Of a DNA stretch of 64,000 bases, positions 45,543 to 54,718 are shown piece after piece. Position 1 is the first letter of the stretch. The number at the start of each line of letters is the position of its first letter. Origin of the DNA: Caldithrix sp. (GTDB lineage Bacteria; Zhuqueibacterota; Zhuqueibacteria; Thermofontimicrobiales; Sulfurfontimicrobiaceae). Location: assembly GCA_020722815.1 (NCBI GenBank), contig DYKB01000005.1, positions 70,270 to 134,269 of the forward strand. Direction: 5' to 3'. The notes beneath the pieces were generated by a model. That model was not told the origin of the DNA, did not search any database, and saw only the letters and a program-made list of their open reading frames with translations. A program made the position numbers and the translations under genes.

Positions 45543-46424
45543 TCAATCCTTCAACCCCGCCAGAAGTTCTGCTAATAATGCCAACGCGGAATGATCCGCA
45601 TCGCCATGTCCCAAGGCCAACAGCGCATCCATCTGTTCCGTCACGATGGCGCTCGCTGGTAAAGGCACCGAAAGCTCCCGTCCGGTTTGCAGGGCAATAT
45701 TCATATCTTTCCGATGCAATTTCACCTTAAAACCAGGCTTGAAATTACGATCGAGAATGCGCTGGCCGTGCAAATCCAGAATCCGACTCTGGGCAAAGCC
45801 ACCAAGCAACGCCTCCCGTACTCGCGCAACATCAACTCCTGCCTTTTTGGCCAATGTGAGCGCCTCAGCGACGGCCTGAATTGTCAATGCCACAATAATT
45901 TGATTGCAGGCTTTCGTAACCTGTCCGGCGCCAGTATCGCCAATATGCACGATATTTTTACCCAATTTTTCAAAAAACGGGACAGCACGCTGAAATCCTG
46001 CTTCGGGTCCCCCCACCATAATCGACAGGGTACCGGCTTCTGCTCCCACCTGACCACCTGAAACTGGCGCGTCCAGGGCGATGACACCTTTTTCCTGTAA
46101 TGCAGCAAATACTTTTTGTGATGTAGCGGGCGCAATGGTAGACATATCGATAAATAGCATTCCCGGTCGCACACCGGCCAGCACGCCATTTTCCCCAAAC
46201 ACCACCTGTTCCAACTGCGGTGAATCGGGCAACATGGTGATAATAATCTCACTTCTTTCGGCAACGGCCTGACAGGTCGAAACTTCGCTGGCGCCGGCTT
46301 GAACTATTTCACGAACGGCCTCTGAATTAATATCAAAAACGGTTAAACCGTAACCCGCTTTTAATAAATTTTTTGACATGGGTTTCCCCATAATTCCCAG
46401 TCCGATGAATCCGATTTTTTCCAT
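45543..46424 (-). CDS. garR: 2-hydroxy-3-oxopropionate (tartronate semialdehyde) reductase
   Basis: 293 residues of the beta-hydroxyacid dehydrogenase family. NAD(P) motif GLGIMG (8-13), substrate segment DAPVSGGQVGAEAGTL (118-133), catalytic Lys171 in GQVTKACNQI, and the C-terminal KDMNIAL segment are all present. 3-Hydroxyisobutyrate dehydrogenase looks similar, but the adjoining HpcH/HpaI aldolase, whose product would be tartronate semialdehyde, favours GarR, which makes glycerate. 26 bases separate it from the aldolase stop. Confidence 0.88.
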   Translation of the reverse strand: MEKIGFIGLGIMGKPMSKNLLKAGYGLTVFDINSEAVREIVQAGASEVSTCQAVAERSEIIITMLPDSPQLEQVVFGENGVLAGVRPGMLFIDMSTIAPATSQKVFAALQEKGVIALDAPVSGGQVGAEAGTLSIMVGGPEAGFQRAVPFFEKLGKNIVHIGDTGAGQVTKACNQIIVALTIQAVAEALTLAKKAGVDVARVREALLGGFAQSRILDLHGQRILDRNFKPGFKVKLHRKDMNIALQTGRELSVPLPASAIVTEQMDALLALGHGDADHSALALLAELLAGLKD

Positions 46425-46449
46425 AAACAGTTACTTCCTTTCCGTAATT

Positions 46450-47235
46450 TTAATTATTGGACTTTTCATAATTATTTTTCATGTCGGATAATTTTTTAAC
46501 CATTGTCCTCGCCCCATTATTTACAAAGGCCATGTCCGCACCACTGGCGATGAAGCGATAACCAGCTTCATAAAATTGATTGAAGTGATCCGGATTAAAC
46601 AACAATACCCCGGCTGCTTTGCCATATTTTTTGGCGGCATTGCCTGTTTTTTTAACAGCATCCAGAAAAAGTGGATGATCAAATTGATTAAAAATGCCCA
46701 ATGCCATCGAAAGGTCCGCCGGTCCAACAAAAAGGACATCCACGCCTTCAATTGCAGCAATCTCATCAACGACCTGAAGCGCTTCCACCGTCTCAATCTG
46801 AATGACACCAACCAGGCTGTCTTTGGTTTGGGCATAATATTCATCAAAATTAATCCCGAAATGAGTGGCGCGAATCATTTTGGCAACCCCGCGTAAACCC
46901 TCTGGAGAATATTTCAGGGCATCCACGGCGAATCTGGCTTCCTGCGGCGTCCGAATACGCGGACACATAATGCCTTCCGCACCAAAATCCAGCACCCGAT
47001 GAATCCGCTGACGCTCATAACTCTCCACCCGAACGATGGGCGCCGCCGTACCCCGTTCCAATGCCTGGATTTGGTGATAGGCATCCGCTTCACCGCCGAC
47101 ACCATGCTCCAGATCGATGAGGACCCAATCAAAACCGGCCAGGCCAACGATTTCCGCACTGACAGAGGAACCGAGGTTCAGCCAGCAGCCGAGGACGGTT
47201 TCTCCATTTTTTAAACGCTTTTTTAGATTTTTCAT
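46450..47235 (-). CDS. garL: HpcH/HpaI-type aldolase, probably 2-dehydro-3-deoxyglucarate aldolase
   Basis: 261 residues, the size of class II pyruvate aldolases. The segments GCWLNLGSSVSAEIV, DWVLIDLEHG (H44), PIVRVESYE (Arg), GVIQIETVEALQVVDEI (metal Glu) and VLFVGPADLSMALG (metal Asp) are as expected. The enzyme splits 2-keto-3-deoxy sugar acids to pyruvate and an aldehyde; with GarR next door the aldehyde would be tartronate semialdehyde. Relatives act on 2-keto-3-deoxy-rhamnonate or 4-hydroxy-2-oxo-heptanedioate, so the exact substrate is inferred. GAGGT stands before the ATG. Confidence 0.87.
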   Translation of the reverse strand: MKNLKKRLKNGETVLGCWLNLGSSVSAEIVGLAGFDWVLIDLEHGVGGEADAYHQIQALERGTAAPIVRVESYERQRIHRVLDFGAEGIMCPRIRTPQEARFAVDALKYSPEGLRGVAKMIRATHFGINFDEYYAQTKDSLVGVIQIETVEALQVVDEIAAIEGVDVLFVGPADLSMALGIFNQFDHPLFLDAVKKTGNAAKKYGKAAGVLLFNPDHFNQFYEAGYRFIASGADMAFVNNGARTMVKKLSDMKNNYEKSNN

Positions 47236-47397
47236 GTTTCACGACCTCATTTTTTTTAGCAATAAAATCCACGATTTAATATAATGAACGATCTATTATT
47301 TTGATTCTTACCGCCAGAAATTTCACACATTTCATTTATTCAAATATTGCAACCACTCAGTGCTACAATGATGTAACCTCTACGAGGTTAAGAGCTC

Positions 47398-47446
47398 CGG
47401 CCAATCGCCAGAAGCCAAAAGCCAGTAGCCAGCGGCCAACAGCCAT
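47398..47446. repeat. Heptad tandem array, seven units
   Basis: CGGCCAA, TCGCCAG, AAGCCAA, AAGCCAG, TAGCCAG, CGGCCAA, CAGCCAT: seven consecutive units with NNGCCAN consensus. It ends at the stop of the DUF4861-like gene. AGCCAGA-type heptads occur between genes in several FCB genomes. Confidence 0.65.
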
Positions 47447-48672
47447 CATTCTTTTTTAGTCGAAAGCTGTAAATCTAAAATATTGATATTTAAAGGTAAA
47501 TCAAGCGCAATTACTTCATTGGCAAAATTTTTAAACGTTTCCATATTCGTCACATAACCCGCGCGTTGCCAGGCACCAAAGGCGATAAATTCATATTCAA
47601 TCGAATTGGCGGCTTGCACAGATTGATTCGATAAGTAAAAGTGGTTTTTATCATCCGCTGCCAGTTGAAAAGCGGCAGGATGAACAAGATAAATCCCCAT
47701 TCCCATTTCATCAATATCGTACATGGGCTGTGAATACCATAATAAAAACAAACCTTTGGCCGGGTCGGCCACATAATCCATATTTTCTTCCTTTTTAATA
47801 CCAGTACCAAAAAATACTGCCGACCGAGATTTTAAATTTACGACCGTGATCACATCTTTAATTCTGCATTCAAAGTGATGGGCGTAAATCGTGGCCGTCC
47901 GGTGCAGATGAAAAGTACCGATTTCGTTCTCCCAGCTATCTTTTTGCATGGTGACAATCGATCTCACCGGTCTGGAAGCGATGACTTTACAGGATAATGC
48001 ACCAGCCGCAGGCAGGTAAACCTGGTCATTGCCTTTCAAAGCAATGCCCCCCAGTCCAATCGTAGGCCCGACATGCAAAATATCCATCCCCAAAGGACTA
48101 TCCACGTGATAATTATAAATTTGTTTATTGGATTCGTTATAAAATGTTTTTAACACCAAACCCGGCTTTGATTTATATTTTGCGAACATATCCAGCACAA
48201 ATGGACCATAAGACCGATAGCCAAACAATTCGGATTCCCAGCCGGGCATGTTCGTCGCGTCAGTATATCGGTCTTGCTGCGGCCAGGCTTTAAATTCTTT
48301 GAAAAATTGCAGGTGATAAATTCGTTTTTCATCCGGTTTTAATGAGGTCAGGAAAACAATTTCATCCGCGCCGGTACCTTCACCGTCCAGATCATCGACC
48401 TGATAAAGTGGCATTTCGCCGGTTTGGACATCATAGACCCGAAAATGTCCCAATTCAAGAAATGGCATTGGGTCTAGTTTAAAGGCTGAAATTGGAATAC
48501 TGACAGGAACATGCGCAAGCTGATGCTTATTTGGATTGACAACTTCGACCGTGAGCTGTTTTGTCCACTCCATCGATGGAATTCCGGGAAAAACAGCGGC
48601 TGGTTGTTGACGATTCGGCTGACAACTCATCAGAAGCAAGCGCATGCTCATGGCGATCATCATGGTTTTCAT
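47446..48672 (-). CDS. DUF4861-like lipoprotein
   Basis: 408 residues. A lipobox (RLLLMSC) near residue 17 marks a lipoprotein. The mature protein is beta-rich; WESELFGYRSYGPFVLDMFA, HVDSPLGMDILHVG and AFGAWQRAGYV are features I associate with the DUF4861 family, which is often found beside polysaccharide and uronate utilisation genes and whose chemistry is not settled. AAGGGATA stands before the ATG. It is upstream of the aldolase on the same strand, about 210 bases away. Confidence 0.75.
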   Translation of the reverse strand: MKTMMIAMSMRLLLMSCQPNRQQPAAVFPGIPSMEWTKQLTVEVVNPNKHQLAHVPVSIPISAFKLDPMPFLELGHFRVYDVQTGEMPLYQVDDLDGEGTGADEIVFLTSLKPDEKRIYHLQFFKEFKAWPQQDRYTDATNMPGWESELFGYRSYGPFVLDMFAKYKSKPGLVLKTFYNESNKQIYNYHVDSPLGMDILHVGPTIGLGGIALKGNDQVYLPAAGALSCKVIASRPVRSIVTMQKDSWENEIGTFHLHRTATIYAHHFECRIKDVITVVNLKSRSAVFFGTGIKKEENMDYVADPAKGLFLLWYSQPMYDIDEMGMGIYLVHPAAFQLAADDKNHFYLSNQSVQAANSIEYEFIAFGAWQRAGYVTNMETFKNFANEVIALDLPLNINILDLQLSTKKE

Positions 48673-48766
48673 AAATTATCCCTTTTTTAATGATGAAATC
48701 AACTATTTCTCTTAATAAAAATTTTCTCTGAATTTACCTTTTTTTTGCTTTCTGTCAAATTAGAAG

Positions 48767-49885
48767 TTAAAAATAATCCAATGGTAATAAAAAAGCATCG
48801 GCTTCAGGAAACAGCACACGGAGCAAATCAAGTGTTTGCGGGTCTGCAACACGGGCATCAGTCTGTTCTAACAAATCCAATATCGACCAATAACCAACGA
48901 TATTCCGAACAAAGTACCGAAAATCGGTTTTAAAATGAACTTTATCGGCTGAAACCTGTTGATATGATTTACATAATTCTAAAATTCCATTGTTGAATGA
49001 TAATTCGACTGATTGTTGAGTTTGAATAACCAGTTTACCCGTAAATTGATAAAAACGGGAATTCGCCACGCGTTCTTCCAATATAGGCTTTAATTTATTC
49101 AATAACTGACATAAATCGACAATTGCCAGCATTCCTTTGCCTTCCCCTTCACCAAAACAGCGACTTTTTAATTCGGTTCCCAGATAGCGAATGTGTTTAA
49201 CAAAGGGCATTTGTGGCGACATTTTTATTTTTAACGTAGGCTCAGAAGCTGGTTTTCGGTTTAATATTTCCTGCAGTAAGACACCTGAAACCTCATAATT
49301 TTGGGTCACGGCCTCGATGACGGTAAAGACGCCACTGATATGATCCCAGGTATGTGCATAGCCCATGAGCCGATTTCCGGCATCAGTGATGATCAGGAGA
49401 TGTGCCGGATCGATGGCCTTACTTTCCAGATAGGGTACGGTTCGGTCAATCACCAGATTGGCCGCTTTAATATTATCCTGATACAATTGCAGCATTTCAG
49501 GCAGGTCCTGCGGGGTAAATTTTCGAATTTGATATTCAGGTGATTCCAGATTGAATTGGCTATTTAGAAATTCCAGTTGATAATTTTTCATCGCTTCAAT
49601 ATAACCGAACTTGTGGTAATAATTCGGAATACCAAACAGCATGGTGAGATCAAATTTTTCTTTTCGCATGTAATCCAGTGCGGCTTGCATTAATAAGGTC
49701 GAATAGCCTTTGCCCCGATATTCAGGAACCGTCATCACATCGCCAATGCCGCCCATTTTCAGGACAGCCGGCCCAAACCGCACCGGTCGTTCAAAAATAG
49801 TCACCTGACTGACGATGCGTCCCTCTTCCCGGATGATTAATGCGTGTTCAGGCCTGAACCAGGGATCTAAGGTCTGGAATCGCAT
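48767..49885 (-). CDS. GNAT/Eis-like N-acetyltransferase, start damaged
   Basis: 372 residues from the ATG at 49885. The N-terminal GNAT domain shows GIGDVMTVPEYRGKGYSTLL (acetyl-CoA loop) and FGIPNYYHKFGYI; a second GNAT-like half (RLMGYAHTW) and a sterol-carrier-like C-terminal domain (about 270-372) follow, the Eis layout. The frame continues upstream for 35 more codons with a plausible N-terminus (ATG 49990 with AAAGAG, MQITHA), but codon 7 is TAA (49970-49972). Either translation now begins at 49885, or the gene is inactivated or misread. Confidence 0.8.
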   Translation of the reverse strand: MRFQTLDPWFRPEHALIIREEGRIVSQVTIFERPVRFGPAVLKMGGIGDVMTVPEYRGKGYSTLLMQAALDYMRKEKFDLTMLFGIPNYYHKFGYIEAMKNYQLEFLNSQFNLESPEYQIRKFTPQDLPEMLQLYQDNIKAANLVIDRTVPYLESKAIDPAHLLIITDAGNRLMGYAHTWDHISGVFTVIEAVTQNYEVSGVLLQEILNRKPASEPTLKIKMSPQMPFVKHIRYLGTELKSRCFGEGEGKGMLAIVDLCQLLNKLKPILEERVANSRFYQFTGKLVIQTQQSVELSFNNGILELCKSYQQVSADKVHFKTDFRYFVRNIVGYWSILDLLEQTDARVADPQTLDLLRVLFPEADAFLLPLDYF

Positions 49886-50031
49886 TCGTTCTTCGAAAAA
49901 TTCATAATAGGTGGCGCGTTTAAAAATTTTTCCTTTTAAATCGGCGATTTCAAGTAAATCGGACTTGTTTTACGCGTGGGTGATTTGCATAATATTTTCT
50001 CTTTATAAAAATAAGATTGAAATTATATTTC

Positions 50032-50811
50032 TTATTTGGTGCGACACAATCGAAAACCAAGATAGTTTGAACGGAAATCGGCTTCATCACGATTGCGAAA
50101 GCTGACCCGTAAATTTTCCGCGACACTAAACCAACTTCCCCCGCGAAACATTCGATGACTACCCTTGTCCGGACCCACCGGATTGGTTTCCGGTTCAACA
50201 GGATACTTGTGATACCGTGTCCAGGTCCACTCATAAACATTGCCACTCATATCATATAATCCTGATTCATTCGGATTCTTTTTACCAACGGGATGGGTGG
50301 TGTTTTTGGAATTTTGGGTATACCAGGCCGTCTGCTCCGCATCATTCGAACCGCTGTAAATTGTTGATTTACCCTTATTGCCACCCCGTGCGGCAAATTC
50401 CCATTCGGCTTCTGTCGGCAGACGATAGCCATTGGCTGAAAAATTACAAATAACATCGGTGCCGTTGATCTGGTAACACGGCGTCAGTCCATCTTTTTGA
50501 CTCTTTTTATTACAAAATTCAATAGCTTCATACCAACTCACATTTTCCACCGGCAAATTATCGCCTTTAAAATGGGCCGGATTATTTTCCATAACGTCCT
50601 GCCATTCTTTTTGTGTCACTTCAAAGGGACTTAAATAGAAATCAGAAAGCGTCACTTCATGGAACGGCATTTCATCCGCTTCAGCAGCATCGGACGTATC
50701 GCCCATCACGAATTTTCCGCTCTGAATCAAAACAAAATCAGCGGCCGACAGTGAAAGTGCCATGAAATAAATGATTAAGATTGTTATCGATATGATAAAT
50801 CGTTGCATCAT
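50032..50811 (-). CDS. SUMF1/formylglycine-generating-enzyme-like protein
   Basis: 259 residues, with signal peptide (about 1-23, FIISITILIIYFMALSLSAA). The sulfatase-modifying-factor fold is clear: FVMGDTSDAAEADEMPFHEV, YLSPFEVTQKEWQDVM, PVENVSWYEAIEFCNKKS, GYRLPTEAEWEFAARGG, GLYDMSGNVYEWT and the end FRNRDEADFRSNYLGFRLCR. The redox Cys pair of true formylglycine-generating enzymes is not evident. Many such secreted proteins have other or unknown roles. It stands between the acetyltransferase and the Gfo/Idh/MocA gene. Confidence 0.88.
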   Translation of the reverse strand: MMQRFIISITILIIYFMALSLSAADFVLIQSGKFVMGDTSDAAEADEMPFHEVTLSDFYLSPFEVTQKEWQDVMENNPAHFKGDNLPVENVSWYEAIEFCNKKSQKDGLTPCYQINGTDVICNFSANGYRLPTEAEWEFAARGGNKGKSTIYSGSNDAEQTAWYTQNSKNTTHPVGKKNPNESGLYDMSGNVYEWTWTRYHKYPVEPETNPVGPDKGSHRMFRGGSWFSVAENLRVSFRNRDEADFRSNYLGFRLCRTK

Positions 50812-50926
50812 TTCACCTCAATTTTAAATTTCTTTTATTTGTTCTTACAAAATATATTTGATCACGTCTGCGAACACAATATGGATGCGTACAAAATAAG
50901 CAAACTTTTTAAAGGCGATAAACCCA

Positions 50927-52114
50927 TCATCCGCCATTCATTTCAGTGATAGTAACCATTTTTTGCTGCAATAGTGCCTCGTCCGCCGCAAAAGCAATGA
51001 GATGGCTATTCACGGAATCGAAAATATCCGTAGTGGAAAGCGATGGTTTCTGTCCCAGCAGGACACTCACAAAGTCATTAACCAGGCGCAGATCGCCACC
51101 GCCATGCATATCACCTTTGAGATTGACATCGAATTTTTCATCCGTAAAACTACAGCAGTTCGTAAATTGAGGCGTTCGTACCACAAAAGTCCCCTCTTTC
51201 ATGAATCCAAAAATTTCACCCGCGGTGCCGACGAGATGAATCCGCCGATCGCCTTTTGGGGTGGCGCATATCAGTTGATGATTGGCCAGCGAACCGTTTT
51301 CGAATTCAATCAGTACGGACTGATGCTCCAGTACGTCGTTATCACAGCGCCAGACGCAGCGACCGAAAGGGTTATCGGTGCGCAAGGACTCGAGTTTGTC
51401 TTCGCGTGTTGGATTGGGAATATGTTCAATGGAATCCCAGGCGTAAAAATCCCAAAAATTGTAATCGATATAATTTTTCCGGGCTGAATATGGACACGTC
51501 GCTTCAATCTGGCAATCCACCAGACAACGTTCACCGGAACCTGGTGGCGCATTTTCCGGACGAAAGATAGATAGTCCCCCCAGACTGGAGACAAGTTTGG
51601 GGCGGAGGCCGGTATTGAACCAACAAATCAGGTCCAAATCATGGCAGCATTTTGCCAGCATAATTGGATTGGTCTTGCGTTGTCGCCACTTTCCCCATAC
51701 AAATGCGACGGCAACATGGTGATAACTCACTTCTTCAATCGTCCCAATATTGATCAAATCACCAATTTTTCCATCAGCAACGATTTCTTTGATTTTTTGG
51801 TAAAATGGCGCATAGCGGAGTACATGACAGATCATCACCCGACGCCCGGTCTCTTTAACCGTTTGAACCAGTAAAGCCAATTCAGCCCGCCGTCTGGCAA
51901 ATCGGTTTTTCCAATAAAAGATGGTACCCCTGCCGCAAGCGCGGGATCGAAGTTTCGATATGCTGGTGATCCATTGTCCCATTAATAACCGCATCGGCGA
52001 ATTGTGGACGTTCTGCCAGTTCCGTGGCCGATTCAAAGCAATTTGCCTCGGGAAAACCGTATAATTGCCGGACCTGCTGGCGGCGAATTGGGTTGGGATC
52101 CGCGACCCCCACAA
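50927..52114 (-). CDS. Gfo/Idh/MocA oxidoreductase, C-terminal open fragment
   Basis: Only the part below about 51900 is in the true frame (from AELALLVQTVKETGRRVMI on), with the EEVSYHH and GGGDLRLVNDFVSVL segments of the C-terminal domain. The first 70 codons above it are out-of-frame. It belongs to the interrupted gene 50927-52220. Confidence 0.65.
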   Translation of the reverse strand: MWGSRIPTQFAASRSGNYTVFPRQIALNRPRNWQNVHNSPMRLLMGQWITSISKLRSRACGRGTIFYWKNRFARRRAELALLVQTVKETGRRVMICHVLRYAPFYQKIKEIVADGKIGDLINIGTIEEVSYHHVAVAFVWGKWRQRKTNPIMLAKCCHDLDLICWFNTGLRPKLVSSLGGLSIFRPENAPPGSGERCLVDCQIEATCPYSARKNYIDYNFWDFYAWDSIEHIPNPTREDKLESLRTDNPFGRCVWRCDNDVLEHQSVLIEFENGSLANHQLICATPKGDRRIHLVGTAGEIFGFMKEGTFVVRTPQFTNCCSFTDEKFDVNLKGDMHGGGDLRLVNDFVSVLLGQKPSLSTTDIFDSVNSHLIAFAADEALLQQKMVTITEMNGG

Positions 52115-52220
52115 TTTTCAGACGATCGGGATGTTCCAGAGCGTAGGAGGCATAGACTAATCCCCGATGTCCAGCCCCAACTACGATGGCCGTGACCGGT
52201 TTTGGCGATAGTTTTGACAT
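51882..52220 (-). CDS. Gfo/Idh/MocA oxidoreductase, N-terminal open fragment
   Basis: 112 codons: Rossmann fold with GAGHRG and the EKP Lys, ending at a TGA produced by the frameshift. It belongs to the interrupted gene 50927-52220. Confidence 0.65.
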   Translation of the reverse strand: MSKLSPKPVTAIVVGAGHRGLVYASYALEHPDRLKIVGVADPNPIRRQQVRQLYGFPEANCFESATELAERPQFADAVINGTMDHQHIETSIPRLRQGYHLLLEKPICQTAG

Positions 52221-52255
52221 TTTTCTCCCGGATTATTTTTTCAGACCATTAAAAA

Positions 52256-54706
52256 TCACTTCACCACCTGTTTGGCTTTGGCAACTTCCTGCATGGCTGG
52301 ATTATACCAGATATAATTTGGTTTGGGATTTGAAAGGGCATCATTGCGCCAGACATGCAGATACTGCCATTTATCCCAGGCAATGCTCACAATATCCAGA
52401 TCGCCGTCACCATCAAGATCGACCACTTGCGCACCCAGATGGCTTTCCTTTCCGCGGTCTATTTCATGCGGCGTAAAAATACCCCGACCATCGTTTTCCC
52501 AAATTTGCAGTCGGTATAATTTCTTATGTTCGCAGGTGATAATGTCCAGATCTCCGTCGCGATCCATATCTGCCACATCCAGATTGTTCATGGAGTACTG
52601 CGTAACTAATTGATGACGAATCCACTTACCGTTACCATGATCGCGAGGTGCTTCAAACCAGAAGAGATTGGCATCGGGTTCTTTGCCGGGATGTCGTTCT
52701 TCGGTAATCACCACATCCGGACGGCCATCACCATTCATATCCGCAATCCGGCAGCGGTCGGGATAGGTCTCAACTGCGCCGATAAGGTGCATTTTCCAAT
52801 TCCCGCTACCATTTCCAGGGTTTTCATACCAGGCTACCTGTCGTTTACCATTTTCATCCTGCGTTTCGTTCGGCGTGGCGATATCCAAAAAGCCATCGCC
52901 ATTGATATCGCCCACGCCAATGCCTTCCTCAGAAGCCGTGGAATTGATTTGTATTTTAGGCCAATTTTCCTTTTCAGGATTAGCTGGAATTTCCAGATAA
53001 AAAGTGCCTTCACCCGTGGCGAACAGGAGTTCCGGTTTTCCTCCCGGTACGATTTGCGCGATCTCATACCCCTGACTATTCACATGCCCGGAGGGTGGTA
53101 ATTCGGCAATTTTAAATTGATTCCAATGACTGCCCGCACGCCAATCATCGGTTTCCAGCCAGTAAATATCTGGCAACCGGGTGGCAATTATATCGCACCA
53201 CTTATCGCCATCCACATCAACTGCGAGCATACCATCGATATTCAGGCCTAAATCCGACCGTTTCCAGGCGCTGGATATATCACCCGTTGGATTCAAATAA
53301 AAATAACGACCCGCGATAATATCTTTGTAACCATTGGCATCGACATCCGGAAAATCGAGACCGAAATAACGCAACCAGCTTGGTTCCTCCCAGTCACCCC
53401 ATTTTTGTCTTGTGCTATCTATCTGAAGATAGGTAAATTTATTGAGCGGTAATTTATGCTCGCTGGCTTTATTGATATACATATCAATGGGTCCGAAATT
53501 AAAATTCCGGGGACCAACAATGTCCATATCGCCATCATTCTGCAAATCTCCGATTTTGAATCCATAAATTCCAAGTTCTGAAATCCGCTGTTCATGCCAC
53601 ACCAGGTGCCGATCCCATTTCGTGGCTTCGCCTTGATTTAAAAACGCCACCACTTTATGCGCCAAATACGGTGCCGGGTCATGGCCATGCGTTAATTCGC
53701 CAGCCAGTACATCCAGATCCCCATCATTGTCCAGATCAGTTATTCCAAGACTGTGGCACCAGTTTACCTGCCCAATTACCCCCTCGATCCAGGTATCCTG
53801 CGTCGGATCAACCGGTGCTTTGTACCAGGAGACTGGAAACGCGGGCATTTCGGCTTGCGAAATAACCACATCCAGACAGCCATCTTTATCGATATCAGCC
53901 AGCCGGACTTTACTGTTATTATCGGCCCAACTGTCATTATTCTGATTGTACCATTTCTGGTCAATGTTGTGCAGCTTCCAGGCTTCTGTTAACGGATTGG
54001 CCGGTGATTCCAGCCAGTAGCCATTCAATACGGCATCATCGTCACCATCCCGGTCGATATCCCCACACGCTAAACCATCATAAGGTGGAATGGGGAATTC
54101 ACATCCCTGCCAGCCATCGGGTGTCGTCTGAAGCCAGATATATAAAATCATATCAGCCCGGCCCGCCAGATCCAGCCGGCCGTCGTTGTTAAAATCTGCC
54201 ACTTCAATCTCTTTTGAATACGCCCCCTGTCCAATGCGATGCTGATTCCACGGACCTGCTTTGGGATTACCCCCGGGAAGCGGATTTTCAACCCAGACCG
54301 TCCAACCATTTTTATCTTCGGTTTCAGTGCCCATATCCCGGCCGATCACATCGATATCGCCATCGCTGTCGATATCCCCAATCGCCATCCCGCAGGATTC
54401 ATAATTCAGTGTCAAGACGTCGTGTCGGGTCCAGGCCGGCGCTTCATACCAGGAAAGAACTTTGTTCTTTTTATTATCAAAACTGTTAGCGCCGCCATAG
54501 TTGGTGATAATGATAATATCGTTTTGGCCATCCAAATTCACATCGCAAATAAATGGATGCCGGGCGTCGATATTATCCAGCAGAGCCGGTTCAAAAGGGA
54601 CACCTTTTTGAAAATCAGGGAGAGATTGCGTCTTTTTGGATTCCCTGGCACAGTCAATGAATAAAAATAGCACCAGCGTGAAAATGAACAATAATTTTAC
54701 TTTCAT
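52256..54706 (-). CDS. FG-GAP/VCBS repeat lipoprotein
   Basis: 816 residues. Signal peptide ends in a lipobox-like FLFIDC (Cys19). The protein is a long series of repeats around D-x-D-x-D-G loops (CDVNLDGQNDIIIITN, IGDIDSDGDIDVIGRD, VADFNNDGRLDLAGR, ITDLDNDGDLDVLAGE, VDLDGDGDLDIVSIA), i.e. FG-GAP/VCBS calcium-binding beta-propeller blades, possibly two propellers. Such proteins bind glycans or proteins at the cell surface. AAAGGAG precedes the ATG. It lies 12 bases after the next secreted protein gene and 36 bases before the oxidoreductase gene, in one operon. Confidence 0.88.
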   Translation of the reverse strand: MKVKLLFIFTLVLFLFIDCARESKKTQSLPDFQKGVPFEPALLDNIDARHPFICDVNLDGQNDIIIITNYGGANSFDNKKNKVLSWYEAPAWTRHDVLTLNYESCGMAIGDIDSDGDIDVIGRDMGTETEDKNGWTVWVENPLPGGNPKAGPWNQHRIGQGAYSKEIEVADFNNDGRLDLAGRADMILYIWLQTTPDGWQGCEFPIPPYDGLACGDIDRDGDDDAVLNGYWLESPANPLTEAWKLHNIDQKWYNQNNDSWADNNSKVRLADIDKDGCLDVVISQAEMPAFPVSWYKAPVDPTQDTWIEGVIGQVNWCHSLGITDLDNDGDLDVLAGELTHGHDPAPYLAHKVVAFLNQGEATKWDRHLVWHEQRISELGIYGFKIGDLQNDGDMDIVGPRNFNFGPIDMYINKASEHKLPLNKFTYLQIDSTRQKWGDWEEPSWLRYFGLDFPDVDANGYKDIIAGRYFYLNPTGDISSAWKRSDLGLNIDGMLAVDVDGDKWCDIIATRLPDIYWLETDDWRAGSHWNQFKIAELPPSGHVNSQGYEIAQIVPGGKPELLFATGEGTFYLEIPANPEKENWPKIQINSTASEEGIGVGDINGDGFLDIATPNETQDENGKRQVAWYENPGNGSGNWKMHLIGAVETYPDRCRIADMNGDGRPDVVITEERHPGKEPDANLFWFEAPRDHGNGKWIRHQLVTQYSMNNLDVADMDRDGDLDIITCEHKKLYRLQIWENDGRGIFTPHEIDRGKESHLGAQVVDLDGDGDLDIVSIAWDKWQYLHVWRNDALSNPKPNYIWYNPAMQEVAKAKQVVK

Positions 54707-54718
54707 TGGAATGCTCCT

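Larger units (their letters stand above)
50927..52220 (-). pseudogene. Gfo/Idh/MocA oxidoreductase, one frameshift
   Basis: Read across one shift near 51890-51900 the gene gives about 430 residues. The N-terminal piece (51882-52220) has the Rossmann start VTAIVVGAGHRGLVYASYAL, DAVINGTMDHQHIE and the catalytic Lys of LLLEKPIC, then runs into TGA. The remainder continues in another frame as AELALLVQTVKETGRRVMIC and HVLRYAPFYQKIKEIVADGK and ends with the C-terminal dehydrogenase domain. It would oxidise a sugar or inositol-like alcohol with NAD. GGGAG precedes the ATG at 52220. Confidence 0.82.

Noticed and set aside
47398..47446. CRISPR-like array
   Set aside because: Units are seven bases without spacers; this is a simple tandem heptad repeat.
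54004..54664. Several plus-strand frames inside the FG-GAP lipoprotein gene
   Set aside because: Antisense shadows of the strongly biased D-x-D-x-D-G repeats.
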